From positions 23,664,297 through 23,728,296 of the forward strand of contig OY294068.1 in the NCBI GenBank assembly GCA_958510875.1: 64,000 bases of DNA. The letters run 5' to 3'. The position numbers and the translations under genes were made by a program. The DNA is from Endomychus coccineus (taxonomy: Eukaryota; Arthropoda; Insecta; Coleoptera; Endomychidae). How positions within the stretch are numbered: the stretch's first letter is position 1; every line of letters begins with the position of its first letter. This document shows positions 1 through 12,000 of this stretch, one piece after another. The notes beneath the pieces are model-generated. The model did no database searches. It saw nothing but the letters and a program-made list of their open reading frames with translations, and was not told the origin of the DNA.

Positions 1-351
1 TTGCAAGTAAATCTGGCCACGGATTCGTGTTCAGCGACCCAAAGATACCCCTAAGTGCACTCGAAATGCCAAAATACCTTTTTTTGTAGAAAATACAATT
101 CAAGACTTGGATATTTCGAGCCATTCACGACCCCAATGAGTGGGGTTGGGGTTCCCAAGAGGTTTTAAGGTGTATGAATGATCCTGAGAACCTCCTGAAG
201 CTAATGCAAAAAAAATTGTTTGATTTGAACTTACATGTTTTTTTTTTATATTATAGCTAAAATCCCGGTTCACAGCCTGGACTATATGTTTGATGATGTA
301 AGTATATACAACTTCAAGATGAATAGAGTAAAAAAAATTCTCTTATTTTAC
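1..351. other. Dab intron with a degenerate fold-back motif
   Basis: No coding exon is seen on either strand. Bases about 20-45 contain TTCAGCGACCC after GGATTCGTG, which resembles the core motif repeated in the fold-back elements at 13.3-14.9 kb and 49.5-50.5 kb. It may be a decayed third copy; the match is short. Confidence 0.35.
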
Positions 352-898
352 CTGGCTGGCGGCTTTATCAGTTTTAATTCCAAAGAATCTGTGCCCAGTA
401 TCTGGGGATCCAAAAATATAACCAAATGCCCTAGAGTCTGTCATATCTTGTGCAATAAATGAAATCTTGTGAACTGGGTGATGATATAGTGAATCCTGAG
501 GAAAGAAGAATGTAAATTAAGTAATATTTGAATTAGATGAAGAGAAAATGAGATCTCAACTTATGGAAACAATAATTGAAGTATACCATTGAGCAGGGAG
601 AAATCATTTATAGGAACAATTGTCATAAATGTACAGATACATATAATTAATGAAAAGACTTATTTTTATCAAAAAATTCTTACCCCAGTTTTTTCATCTC
701 GAAGTCTTAACCCATCAAGAGCAATGTTTACAGTTATTCTTTGTTTATGTTCACCAGCAGCTCGAATAGCCATCTTGAGATCTGAAAGTGCTTCTTGACA
801 CATTCTATCACCTCTAGCTTCAGATACTTCCAGAATTCCTATCAGTTTGGCTTTAAAGCATTGTCCATCTCCAACAAATCTTGTGGTTTCATTCTTAT
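352..898 (-). CDS. Dab: Disabled (Dab) adaptor, two PTB-domain exons, partial gene
   Basis: Two minus-strand exons, 684..898 and 352..495, encode most of a phosphotyrosine-binding domain. Exon 684..898 (AG acceptor at 899-900, GT donor at 682-683) carries FKAKLIGILEVSEARGDRMC and AAGEHKQRITVN; exon 352..495 begins in phase after GGG and carries HHPVHKISFIAQDMTDSRAF, then GIKTDKAASQ before a GTAAAA donor. This is the classic Dab PTB order: the KAKLIG strand, the EARGD loop, DGLRLRDEKTG, then the FIAQD and AFGY strands. Dab adaptors bind NPxY tails of LDL-receptor-family proteins at the plasma membrane and act in endocytosis and Abl/Sevenless signalling. The first exon is entered with 2 nt of a split codon, so at least one coding exon lies upstream (to the right) and was not found. 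The C-terminal helix of the PTB and the rest of the protein lie left of the window. Confidence 0.93.
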
Positions 899-2443
899 CT
901 GTGAAAACTAATAGAATTAGTTACATACAAGTCTATCATAATTGTAAAAACATCGGAGTTCACTTGATGGAATTATTGAGATGAAAAGTATCATTAATGT
1001 ATTTCTGCCATACTATAAATAAGAAACACCTTTTCCACATAAAACATTTTTCAATTGGGCGATTATTTCTTATTTAAAGTATTATGGTGTATCCACAGTG
1101 TGAACTCTTTTATAGGTAATTAATGTATTACTAGTTGTAAAAATAGAAATTTGTAAATAAATCAATAATTACAACATGCAAGAAATTAGCTTAAAGTATG
1201 TAGTGATATCATAATGTACAAAACACACTCATGCATGATCTCACTCACATTTCAAGGGACTTGTTTTCTTGCGTAGTGTTTGCATTTTATTTTTTTAGGG
1301 TCAACTTAAATAGAACAAAATTGTCCATTCAACCATCTGGAATCAGCAAGCTACATTTTCTCAAATAAACTATTTTCACAATACCCATGGTGAAAAACTT
1401 TAAAAAAATGTTACTCCAGAATTATTTCCATTTTTCCCTCATATACTAGAAACTTTTAGTGCACAAAATATAATCTTCATATTGATCAAAATATCCATTG
1501 ATCAACCCTGTCATTAGGGTGTAGTAAAATAGGGGTTGCTTTTCTGCACATGCTCAGTGAAATTACTAGAGTAATATTGATTAAACTTTCAACAATATCA
1601 TACTTCTGACTTTGCTTATGAATAAAAGAATACTAGTGTTTACTATATTTATTAAAAGCTCTTATGCTATAAGAATGTGTTATTAACAACTTAAAAAATA
1701 CCATTAACAATGGATGGATCCATTCCAAAATGTATAACCTTGTGTCATAGTTTTCCTTCTATATTATTTTCTTCAAGATCCCAGACTTTTTGTTAAATTA
1801 CAGTAGAGATCAAACAAACTTATTCGTCTTTTTCCATTATTTATATACCAAACAATTATATTAATTCTGTTCACTGGCGGATACGATACGCTCATAAGAG
1901 GTTAGGTAGGTTCGACGATGATGATGAATAGATGACCGATGACTAGTTCTCAAGAATTCACAAATCATGAGACAAAAAACTAAACTTTAGGATAACATTA
2001 TCATGGTTCTTTCAAGAAGCAGCAATTTTAGGTTTTAACACATACAACAATGAATTAAATTATTTCGTTATCACTCAAAAAGTTTGTTTACAAATACCAT
2101 AGAGCATAGATGAAAGGTGTATAACCTCTAATGAAACATGTACTGTCTAGTGTCTTCTGTCTGTGACATGTATCCACTTAATGTAATTCAGTGCACGATG
2201 CAAAATATTCCAACAGGGAAATGTTGCAAATGGAACAGAATATTCTGACCACTTAACAGTTTTAGATTAATGTACCTGAACCTGACATTTCTGCATCACT
2301 TCTTAGTTTTGTTTAAAGTTAATCATAATATGATGAGTAATCGTACATGGGGACCAAAAATAATTAATAGAAAGGTAATCCTGTATTTAGGATTTGAATT
2401 GTACGCAGTTTCCGTTGCATGTACGATGCGAATTGGTATAAAT

Positions 2444-2481
2444 CATAGATAACTCTACTACCGGTAGTAGAGTTATCTATG
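2444..2481. repeat. 38-bp perfect palindrome
   Basis: The segment starting CATAGATAACTCTACTACC reads identically on both strands around the centre CCGG, with no spacer. The same 38 bases recur at 31059-31096 with one change at the centre (CCGA). It could be two abutting terminal repeats of a small transposon. Confidence 0.9.
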
Positions 2482-2964
2482 GTATAAATACTACCAAAGG
2501 CAGCAAACTCGCTTGGAAGGGGACGGCCCAAAACATGAGTCTATTAAGGGGGTGGTACCTCCCACTCTTACAGTTAATATGAAGCTCCTAGTGGCGAACG
2601 AATTAACTGTCCAAATACCGAATTCAATGTTCAACGTACATCGGTATTAAGACTAGTTTCGGGAATAATCGATACATTTCAGTACTCGATTATTAGTAGT
2701 AGAGATATTTCAATAATCTACTAATTTAGTAGTTATATATTAATATTAGTAATCCTTGTATTCCTTGCTACCTACCTTTAGAATGAGGTTAACTACTTTA
2801 CGTATTCATTTATTTCCACTATTTCTTCAATACTCTACAGTATTATCAATACATACAATTATATGTTTTGTATCTATTGAATTCTATCACTTTCTTCCAT
2901 TTGTTTTTCTGCAACTTTATTTTTCAACCAGAACTCTTATATAAAAATTATTAGTTTATAGTGT

Positions 2965-3140
2965 TACTTATTTTTGTTTTTCAAACAAATTTAGGCTTAC
3001 GTCTTTCCATTTGTAGTTCCCTGAAAATAGCCCTCCCTTGGTGCCTCTACATCAGACTTGGTTCCTTTAGCGATTTTATTGACTTATTTACTAAATTGAC
3101 CACCTTTTTTTTTGGTAATTTCTTACTATTTAGACTTAGA
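2965..3140. repeat. Diverged dispersed repeat, copy 1 (copy 2 at 4887-5070)
   Basis: Bases 2965-3140 and 4887-5070 share the order TTTGTTTTTCAAA, TTTGTAGTTCCCTGAAAA or close variants, ACATCAGA, TTCTTTTAG/TTCCTTTAG and a T-rich tract. The open frame at 2961-3227 lies on this repeat and is not a credible gene. Confidence 0.55.
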
Positions 3141-4705
3141 CGTGCAATATGCAAAAGAATTGGTATTGTTTTACCGACTGACGATCAGAATTCAAAATTT
3201 GGGCTTCGTCACATCAGCCTTCAATAAAACAATCGATATGATAAATTAGGTTATGATTAGGTTATATTTTATAAAGATTTCACGATATCATGAAATAACA
3301 TTGAGTATCCACAAAGAGAGCTTCGCTGGAATAATACCAAAATTTAATCATTTATTTTCTAAAATGACGAGGAGTAAAGTTTATAAAAACTGCGAGTTCA
3401 AGAATACTTTTATTAATGATGAACATTTTGATTTCAAAAAGCATAATTAACTCGTAAAGTACATTCATCAAGATACATTAGAAAATTTATAAATAACTGT
3501 GAATGCATAAACATATAGCTTTATGTTTTCCCACAATATATTGCAGTCAATTTTAATAAAATTATTAGCTAGCTCACCTCATTATAATAAAAAGGTCACA
3601 GATAGGAAATTTGAAAAATTATAAATTATAAGTAAACAACAACATTATTGAAGACGAGGTCGACATTAATTGACATTACCAGCTTTCGTTTACCAATTAA
3701 TTAGGTAATCAAAAAATTTATTTTGCATGACCAAAATCACTTCTATCGTACCGTTTCTACTTATTTACCTTCACCCTTGCATACATATACAAAACAAGCC
3801 TTTCAAATAAATATGAAATATGCTAAATTTATTAATTGAAATGTAGTACCAGAATATCGAGGGGTAGTAGAAAAGCATACATTACTCTTTTGGGAAATCA
3901 GTCAAGTGATTATCTTCATCCTTTATAAGCAGTTTATTAAATCACATGAAATTCAGTGCTTCAACATGACACGACTTATTTATTGAAAGGCGAACATATT
4001 AAATATTAGATTCAGTCACCCTGAACGGATAAAATTAATTCTAGAGAAACTAGTCGATTTCTCTTCTTATTCGTAACATGTGAAAATGAATATTCTCATT
4101 TTGTGAAATTTTAAGTATATACCTTAATTATCTGATTGTTTAGGTAGACAATGAAAAATGAAATTGTCCTCAAACTGTAATACCAATGTTTGATGTTCGG
4201 TAATAAAAAATTTGGAACCAGTTTGCTTTTTAATCTTTTGAATAATTTAAGTTATTGTTCGATGAACAAATAATTCTCAAAAACATATCTCATTTTTTTA
4301 AATTTTTTGTAGAATAATTACTAAATTTATTCACTTGATCTGTCATTTACTAATTAATAAACACCGTTTAGAGAGAATATTAATCTCCCATATTAAACAT
4401 TTGATTTCCTGATAATTATGACATATTTTATATGGCTATTAAAACACATTAGAAAAGTATTGATATTTATGAATGATTTTCTTCGAAATAATGTTTGTTA
4501 TTAATATTGTCTACGAATAAAAATACAATTACTTTGTTAAATATCATTTATATTGAATTACCCAATACTTGTTCACTAACTTTTTCGTATAATTGTATAA
4601 CTTCCTGCAGAATTAATTTTTTTCTCTGAACTGTTGTCAAAACTATTTTTTATGTAGAAATTAGAGTTATTTAGAATTCGTCCGTTATTTTGTGATATTC
4701 CATTT

Positions 4706-4880
4706 TTACAGATAAAAACAAGAAAATTTACTTCGTTTAATATCACTTTATTTAAAAGAAAGTTGATTGCAATTTCGATCGTTACAGTATATTTTGACAA
4801 TGAAATGTAAAGTTTGAAATTGCAATGAACGTTCTTTTAAATAGTGATATTTAACAAAGTAAAATTTGTTTTTATCTGTA
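4706..4880. repeat. Imperfect inverted repeat, arms about 65 bp
   Basis: The left arm (about 4707-4776) has TTTTACAGATAAAAACAAG, then AATATCACTTT and GATTGCAATTT. The right arm (about 4815-4880) has AAATTGCAATGAACG, AGTGATATTTAAC and TTTGTTTTTATCTGTA. The spacer is about 40 bp. It looks like a small fold-back or MITE. Confidence 0.6.
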
Positions 4881-6369
4881 GTCATTTATCTTTGTTTTTC
4901 AAAAATCTAGGATTCCTTCTCTACATTTGTTGTTCCCTGAAAACAATCCCCACCTGGTACTTTTACATCAGAGTTTGTTCTTTTAGTTCTCTTAATAATT
5001 CTTTTTACTAAATTAATATTTTGATAACAAATTTTTTTTTTTTTTACAATTTCCTCATACTTGGACAATATATACCACTGAGGAAATTAATCTCCTATGA
5101 TTTCATAATGTCACAATGCAATGAAATAAAAAGTTAGTTGTATTAATTTTTAAAATTAAAATTGTCTAGTTCTAGTGTTAATTCGAGTTTTATTTCGCCA
5201 AAAAACAATGATTTTAGACCACGTAAACGACGAAATCATAGGTATACCCAAAATATTATATTATTCATGTTCACATGTTCTTGTATCGACAATTTACTGG
5301 ACGACTTTCTTTACAAAGGAATATGTATATATTCTACATTCGGCAGAAATATAACTTATAGCTCTCACATAATTGTCATATTCAGGTTAGCAGGCTCTAG
5401 AACCAAATTATACAGTTTATATATTTTGATTTAACAGTTTTTTGGAAAACTATAAGCTAGGAAATTATTGAAATTCCAAGGAAATTTATCATCATCAAAA
5501 ACATTCCTGCAGAATATTTGGTTTCTAGAAATAGTATGGAATCATTATTAATTAAGTTATGAAAATCATCAGACAAAATACTCAATAATTTAATATTCGT
5601 CAGTTACATGTCATTGATTTGTTAAAATCAATTGTGCCATGCTTAAAAACAATAAATATATTCTAAAAAAATCATCCTATATGATGAGAAAACTTGCACA
5701 CTTTCCATATTTACATTTTATACAGGTTATTAAATCTAGGACGCAATTATATGTACAGATAAAATCAGCATTATACAACTGATCTTCGAAAGTTCGAATT
5801 GTCAAGCATTAAACTTTTGGAAGAAATAAATAAGAACAGACGTTTTTTGAACATCCAACCGTATAATTAGATGACGTAAATTTCAGTTGACATTTCAGAA
5901 CAAATGAAGTTTCTTACGGATCCATTTTCGCCTCGTAAAACTTCAGGAATTATGAAAAAATTCATCAGTCGTTTGATTGGTTATCTTACCCCAGTGAGAA
6001 TTTACCAGGAAATATGGTAATGTTCTGTTTTATTAAGGAACGTTGATATAATTTTACTGGGACTACGGTCGATGCACTGCATTTTGGCAGCCCCCAAACT
6101 GTGTCATTTTGACGCTCATTGTGGCCAATATTAGCACAATACTTGCCAAAAAACACGATTATCAAGTAATGCTACTTACTATGAACATTCAAACAAAATT
6201 GCTGATTATTCGAAAAAAATCCCGATGATTCAGCCTGAACGAATACCCCCATTCCCGTGAATAAATATTGGACTTTTCTTCAACTCACTACAGTTAATAT
6301 GGGAGGGAGGTATAAATCGATAACTCAAGATTTTTAGCTCGAAAAGTGTATAAGTGGTACCAATAGAAA

Positions 6370-7918
6370 ATTTTGAAGAGAATCGTCCCTAGACGAATCA
6401 TCTCAAATAATGGTGTTCTTGCATATACGCCGAGAATATCAAATTTAATTAAGCCTGAGTTTTTTTACTAGGGTTAACAAAAAACTCATTTTTTTGTATG
6501 AATGAACCTGCTAGAATTGAGAATCGACCCTAGACGAATTATCTCAAATAATAGTGTTCTTGCATATAAACCAAATTTAATTAAGCCTGACATTATTTAC
6601 TAGGGTTAACAAAAAAAAAATAGCTTTTATGAATGAACCTGGTAAAATTGAGGAGAAACGTCCTTACGACGAATTATCTCATATAATGGTGTTCTTCCAT
6701 ATACGCCAAGAATATCAAATTTAATTAAGCCTGACGTTATTTACTAGGGTTAACAAAGAAAAATTAGATTTATGAATGAACCTGCTAAAATTAAGGAGAA
6801 TCGTCCCTAGACGAATTATCTCAAATAATGGTGTTCTTCCATATACGCCAAGAATACCAAATTTAATTAGCCTGACTTTTTTTACTAGGGTTAACAAAAA
6901 AAATGAGTTTTTATGAATGAACCTGGTAAAATTGAAGAGAATCGTCTCTAAACGAATTATCTTGAATAATGGTGTTCTTGTATATACCCCGAGAATAGCA
7001 AATTTAATTAGCCTGACTTTTTTACTAGAGTTAACAAAAAAAAATGAGTTTTTATGAATGAACCTGGTAAAATTGAAGAGAATCGTCTCTAAACGAATTA
7101 TCTTGAATAATGGTGTTCTTGTATATACCCCGAGAATAGCAAATTTAATTAGCCTGACTTTTTTACTAGAGTTAACAAAAAAAATGAGTTTTTATGAATG
7201 AACCTGGTAAAATTGAAGAGAATCGTCTCTAAACGAATTATCTTGAATAATGGTGTTCTTGTATATACCCCGAGAATAGCAAATTTAATTAGCCTGACTT
7301 TTTTACTAGAGTTAACAAAAAAAAATGAGTTTTTATGAATGAACCTGGTAAAATTGAAGAGAATCGTCTCTAAACGAATTATCTTGAATAATGGTGTTCT
7401 TGTATATACCCCGAGAATAGCAAATTTAATTAGCCTGACTTTTTTACTAGAGTTAACAAAAAAAAATGAGTTTTTATGAATGAACCTGGTAAAATTGAAG
7501 AGAATCGTCTCTAAACGAATTATCTTGAATAATGGTGTTCTTGTATATACCCCGAGAATAGCAAATTTAATTAGCCTGACTTTTTTACTAGAGTTAACAA
7601 AAAAAAATGAGTTTTTATGAATGAACCTGGTAAAATTGAGGAGAATCGTCCTTCTACGAATTATCTCAAATAATGGTGTTCTTGCATATACACCAAGAAT
7701 ACCAAATTTAATTAGCCTGACTTTTTTTACTAGGGTTAACAAAAAAAATGAGTTTTTATGAATGAACCTGATAAAATTGAAGAGAATCGTCTCTAAACGA
7801 ATTATCTTGAATAATGGTGTTCTTGTATATACGCCAAGAATACCAAATTCAATTAACCTGACTTTTTTACTAGGGTTAACAAAAAAAAATTAGTTTTTAT
7901 GAATGAACCTGGTAAAAT
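6370..7918. repeat. 141-bp tandem repeat array, about 11 units
   Basis: Units begin near 6382, 6523, 6657, 6800, 6941, 7082, 7222, 7363, 7504, 7645 and 7786, so the period is 141 bp (134-143). Each has a GAATCGTC..ACGAATTATCT block, GGTGTTCTTGTATATACC, a CTAGAGTTAAC block, an A-run and TTTTTATGAATGAACCTGGT. Central units (6941-7645) are nearly identical, while edge units have diverged, as expected from unequal exchange. Because 141 is 47 codons, a repetitive 197-codon open frame appears on the minus strand at 7149-7742; it is a by-product of the array, not a gene. Confidence 0.95.
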
Positions 7919-9058
7919 GGCCTTCACTGTCTGACATGTTGAAGAAATGTCCATAGAATGTACTTTTGATAGATTGTCAGATTAACATTTTTATGGGCTT
8001 TGTTTATGTTCAAAATTCATTTCATTAATTTCATACCATGAAAATAACGTGAGTGTACTAGATGATGATGTCGCACCAATAGTATAGCAATCCTGGTAGG
8101 AATTAAACAGATTAGGTGATTGATAGATTTTGATAAGACTTTGTCTGATTTAATTTTGAAAATATATCAACTGCAAGACTTATTCGGAGAGAAGTGAAAA
8201 TAGGCAATAACTTTTCAAGCTAACTTGGAAACAATACAACTGTAGAATATATTTTCCTTTATTTAATAAAAAAAAATAGCACACGCAGTTTTTACAATTT
8301 CGCTAATAGAGATACTGACTCAAAACAACCTTATTTTACGAGTATGTTGTAAAAACTGGGCGAGATTTGGGATTGTAGAAAAATCAAAGTGTTTCTTAGT
8401 CATTATGAATTAATTTCCTTATAAAATTATGATAGTGTTCTACTTGTTACTAAATTTTCAAGTTATATCGTAGATATCGCCATTTTCGAATAATTGCCAC
8501 TTCAAATTGGTTTATTTGAATCTAAAAATACATTGAAAAGCACAGAAAATTAATATTCCCATTCAAGCATTTCCAATTTCAGTCGATTTCAAGTCATCCA
8601 GAACTAACCCAAAGTAATTGATAGTTCAATTTTTACCGAAAGTCTACTTACCAATTTTCAACAATGTTCTGAATCAAAAATATACGGGTCTCTTCAAAAC
8701 GAAAAGTTTAATGTTCGATGTAGCATGAAATATTTAGAACTAGGTATTAAGATTTTTCGTTACACCCGGTATTCTTTGTTACAAACTAGACACTGATGAA
8801 AAAAAGTTGAGTTATTTCAAGATCAAAGTTCGAAGCTGACATAATATCTCAATTCCAAAGATGAATTACCAATTTCTTTTAGTAAAACACGCTTTTCACG
8901 ATTGCAATTCAATAAGATCTCTGAAAGAACGTTAACGTTCGAGTTGACTATGTTCATAAAAGCATAAATAAAAACTAATGAAAATTCACTAAAAACACCT
9001 TCTTCTAGAAGTCTCGAATGATGATGCATTTTAAACGAAATAACACAATAAATCACAA
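7919..9058. other. No recognised feature
   Basis: AT-rich sequence between the 141-bp array and the 3' end of the minus-strand gene at 9059. It may hold that gene's 3' UTR. No exon or transposon motif was seen. Confidence 0.5.
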
Positions 9059-12000
9059 TCATCTGTTATCCTCGAAATTGATTACTTTACGAATACGGTC
9101 AATACGATTTTCAGGTTCATTTTTGTGTACCAATTTCGGTTTTTCAACATTTCCGGACGAACTCCTCGCGATATTCTCCTTGTTCAGAATAGATTGTTTA
9201 TGCTGAAAATCTTCTAACCCAACGTATCCTTGAGGTTTATTCAGTTTCATTTTATGTTTGTTATAGTCGTTGATTATTTCTTCCAAAGATTTTCCCTTGA
9301 CAACGGCGTAGGAATGATGACGCGCTATGCGCAGCATCCTGCCGCTGGTGCCACCTTCCTGGCGATGAATATTCGCGGCCAATACGAACCTTCTCGTCAC
9401 TCTTGCCAAGACCGATGCGAAAATTTTGAACTTCGGATGGGACGCGGTGATGTTTTGCGCTTTCAACGCTTCGTAAACTGCCCATTGAAGTTTCTGAAAT
9501 TAAAAAGTATGCTCACAGATTTTAAACCTGAAATTACATGGAATTCCGAATTAAAACAAAAATCTGTTTTTGATGGAATTCAAATTCAGTTTTTATTTTT
9601 AAATATAATTTTTACTAATTGTATAATTTAATTTTTTTATATTATGAAATAAGAAAGACTAAACTAATTGTATAATTTTCAGATCAATATAAATAGCTTC
9701 GTTATTATTCTTCATTGACATATTCAATTTTAATAAATTTCGTGACTTTTTTGGAATTTTATAGTTTTGAATTCATTCATTTAATTCTTTTATATTGTGA
9801 AATAAGAAAGACTAAACTAATTGTGTAATTTTTAGATCAATGTAAATAGCTTCTTTATTATTCTTCATTGACATATTCAATTTTAATAATTTTCGCAACT
9901 TTTTTGTAATTTAGTAGTTTCAAATTCATTTATTTAATTTTTTTATATTGTGAAATAAGAAAGACTATACTAATTGTATAATTTTCAGATCAATATAAAT
10001 AGCTTCAGTCATCATTCTTCATCGACATATTTAATTTTAATACTTTTCGTGACTTTTTTGTAATTTTGTAGTTTCAAGTTAATTCATTTAATTTTTTATA
10101 TTGTGAAATAAGAAAGACTACAATTGTATAATTTTCAGACCAATAAAAATAGCTTCTTTATTATTCTTCATTGACATATTTAATTTTAATAATTTTCGTG
10201 ACTTTTTTGTAATTTTATAGTTTCAAATTCATTCATTTAATTTTGTTATTCTGTGAAATAAGAATCACTATGTTAATATCACTTCAATTTGTAACTTCTG
10301 TTACTCGAGTTCATCTTCAGGCAGTATTTAAATATTTGAATATTGCAGTTATAATAACAGTAGATTAATTTTACAATATGGATATTATTTTCTTAATAAT
10401 AATATCAATTGGAACAAATTACTTTTTTCTGACTCATTTTTTCGATTTTTACAAAAATATAACCTTTTTAACTTCTCAAAACAAACATATTTTAAACAAA
10501 TTTTTATTATTGCAATTAATTCAGAATAGGTTTTTTAAAATTTGAAGTGGTGGTGGATCAGAATTCTACAATTTTAATTCGGTACATTTTTAATTGCTTT
10601 TAAAATTTATTGTTAAATTAAATTAATTAAATATTATTACCGATATTTTAGTTCATTATTGAGAATAAATTTTCTTAAAAAATTATTTTGAACTACATAT
10701 TATTATTTTTGCTATTTCTGTCACCTCGAATCTGCTGAAATTTTAATTTCAAACTGAAAGGAATCTGTCAATAATTGTTTCATTTCCTTTTTATTTATAC
10801 TTTTTTTCGTTCCAACTTTGCTTCCGATATTACAGTTCAGGCTTTATTTCTTGATTTTCTGAAATTCTGTATTTTTGTTGCAATCTGATTTTCGATGGTT
10901 ATCTCCATTATGTTGAAATACAGAAGGCAATATATCATACTTATTAAAAATTATGTGCACAAACTGCATGTCTGCAAAACTAAGTGAAATCCACAAGAGA
11001 AAATATTCAATTACCTTTTTATGAGCCATTGTTAGGTCAACCAATGACTGTGATGGCAAAACCTCACTATTACTCCTATTCAGTAAATTACTTCTATGTT
11101 CAGGTTCGGAAGGTCTCAATTCACTGGACATGCTTCTGAATAATTTCGAAGAGTTAGAATTGTCATCAGATTCGCTACGCTTTCTCTTCTTCTCGAAGCT
11201 AATATTTTTGAAAGGCGATTTCTTTGATGGTGAAGAGAACAACGATCGTCTAGAGCTAGATTTAGATGGTGAGGAAAAAAGCGATCTTCTAGGATTAGTT
11301 TTGTTTACGTCGTGATCAAACGATGTTACTCCAGAGCTACCTATTAAATAAAAATAAAATTCAACATTGAAACATCAACATTCGTACCAATCTTACTTGG
11401 TATAAGAAGCTTTGCTTTCCTATCGTGGTCCGGACTTTGAAACAAAGCTCTTTTCGGGACGCCAGAGGTGGATGGTAACGTTTCTTTGAAATCTCCAGAA
11501 AGTAATCTGAACCTCATTCGCAATTTTTTCTTTGCCGAACTACTTGGAGTCCTTCTTTTTACCGGACTTTTAGCTGGTGTTTTTCTAGGACTTTTTCCAT
11601 ATGGTTTTCTAGGACTTTTCTTCCTATTTAAGAGGTCCAATTTTCTGAGATCATAATAATTTATTAAGATACATTCTACAAAGTATACACTAAATCATGA
11701 TAAATGAGATTATTTACCTGCAATCTACTAATATTTGCCTTGCTCTCGAATTGGCACTCGAAGAGCTGTTAGATTGAAGATTAGCACTGGAAAATGTGAT
11801 CCGCCTTCTAGCCAAATGGCTTAGTCTTCTTCCTGGGGATGCCGTACCCCATCGTTGCTTGAGAGCTTTTCTCTTTGATGGGCTCACAAACTTAGTTTCA
11901 AATACAGTACATGTTGACTGAGATTCCATACTAACAAATCTTTTGCCATATTTGTCACATAAATGTTCAATTTCTTCAGATGTCTTGCTTCTATTATGGC

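Larger units (their letters stand above)
899..6360. other. Gene-poor stretch, Dab upstream intron or intergenic
   Basis: No exon was recognised; short open frames lack family motifs and codon bias. The contents that can be named are a 38-bp palindrome at 2444-2481, a piece of a dispersed repeat at about 2500-2660, two diverged direct copies of a repeat at about 2965-3140 and 4887-5070 (both contain a TTCCCTGAAAA block followed by CATCAGA), and an inverted repeat at 4706-4880. The missing upstream Dab exon may lie here. Confidence 0.5.

Noticed and set aside
2961..3227. 88-codon frame starting MLLIFVFQTNLG
   Set aside because: Lies on a repeat with a diverged second copy at 4887-5070 in which the frame is not kept.
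7149..7742. 197-codon repetitive open frame on the minus strand
   Set aside because: It is the 141-bp tandem array read in one frame; 141 is divisible by three, so the frame stays open by arithmetic. Composition and repeats follow the DNA period.
9230..9631. 133-codon plus-strand frame
   Set aside because: It is the antisense of the last exon of the minus-strand gene, which has a consistent splice acceptor, phase and stop.
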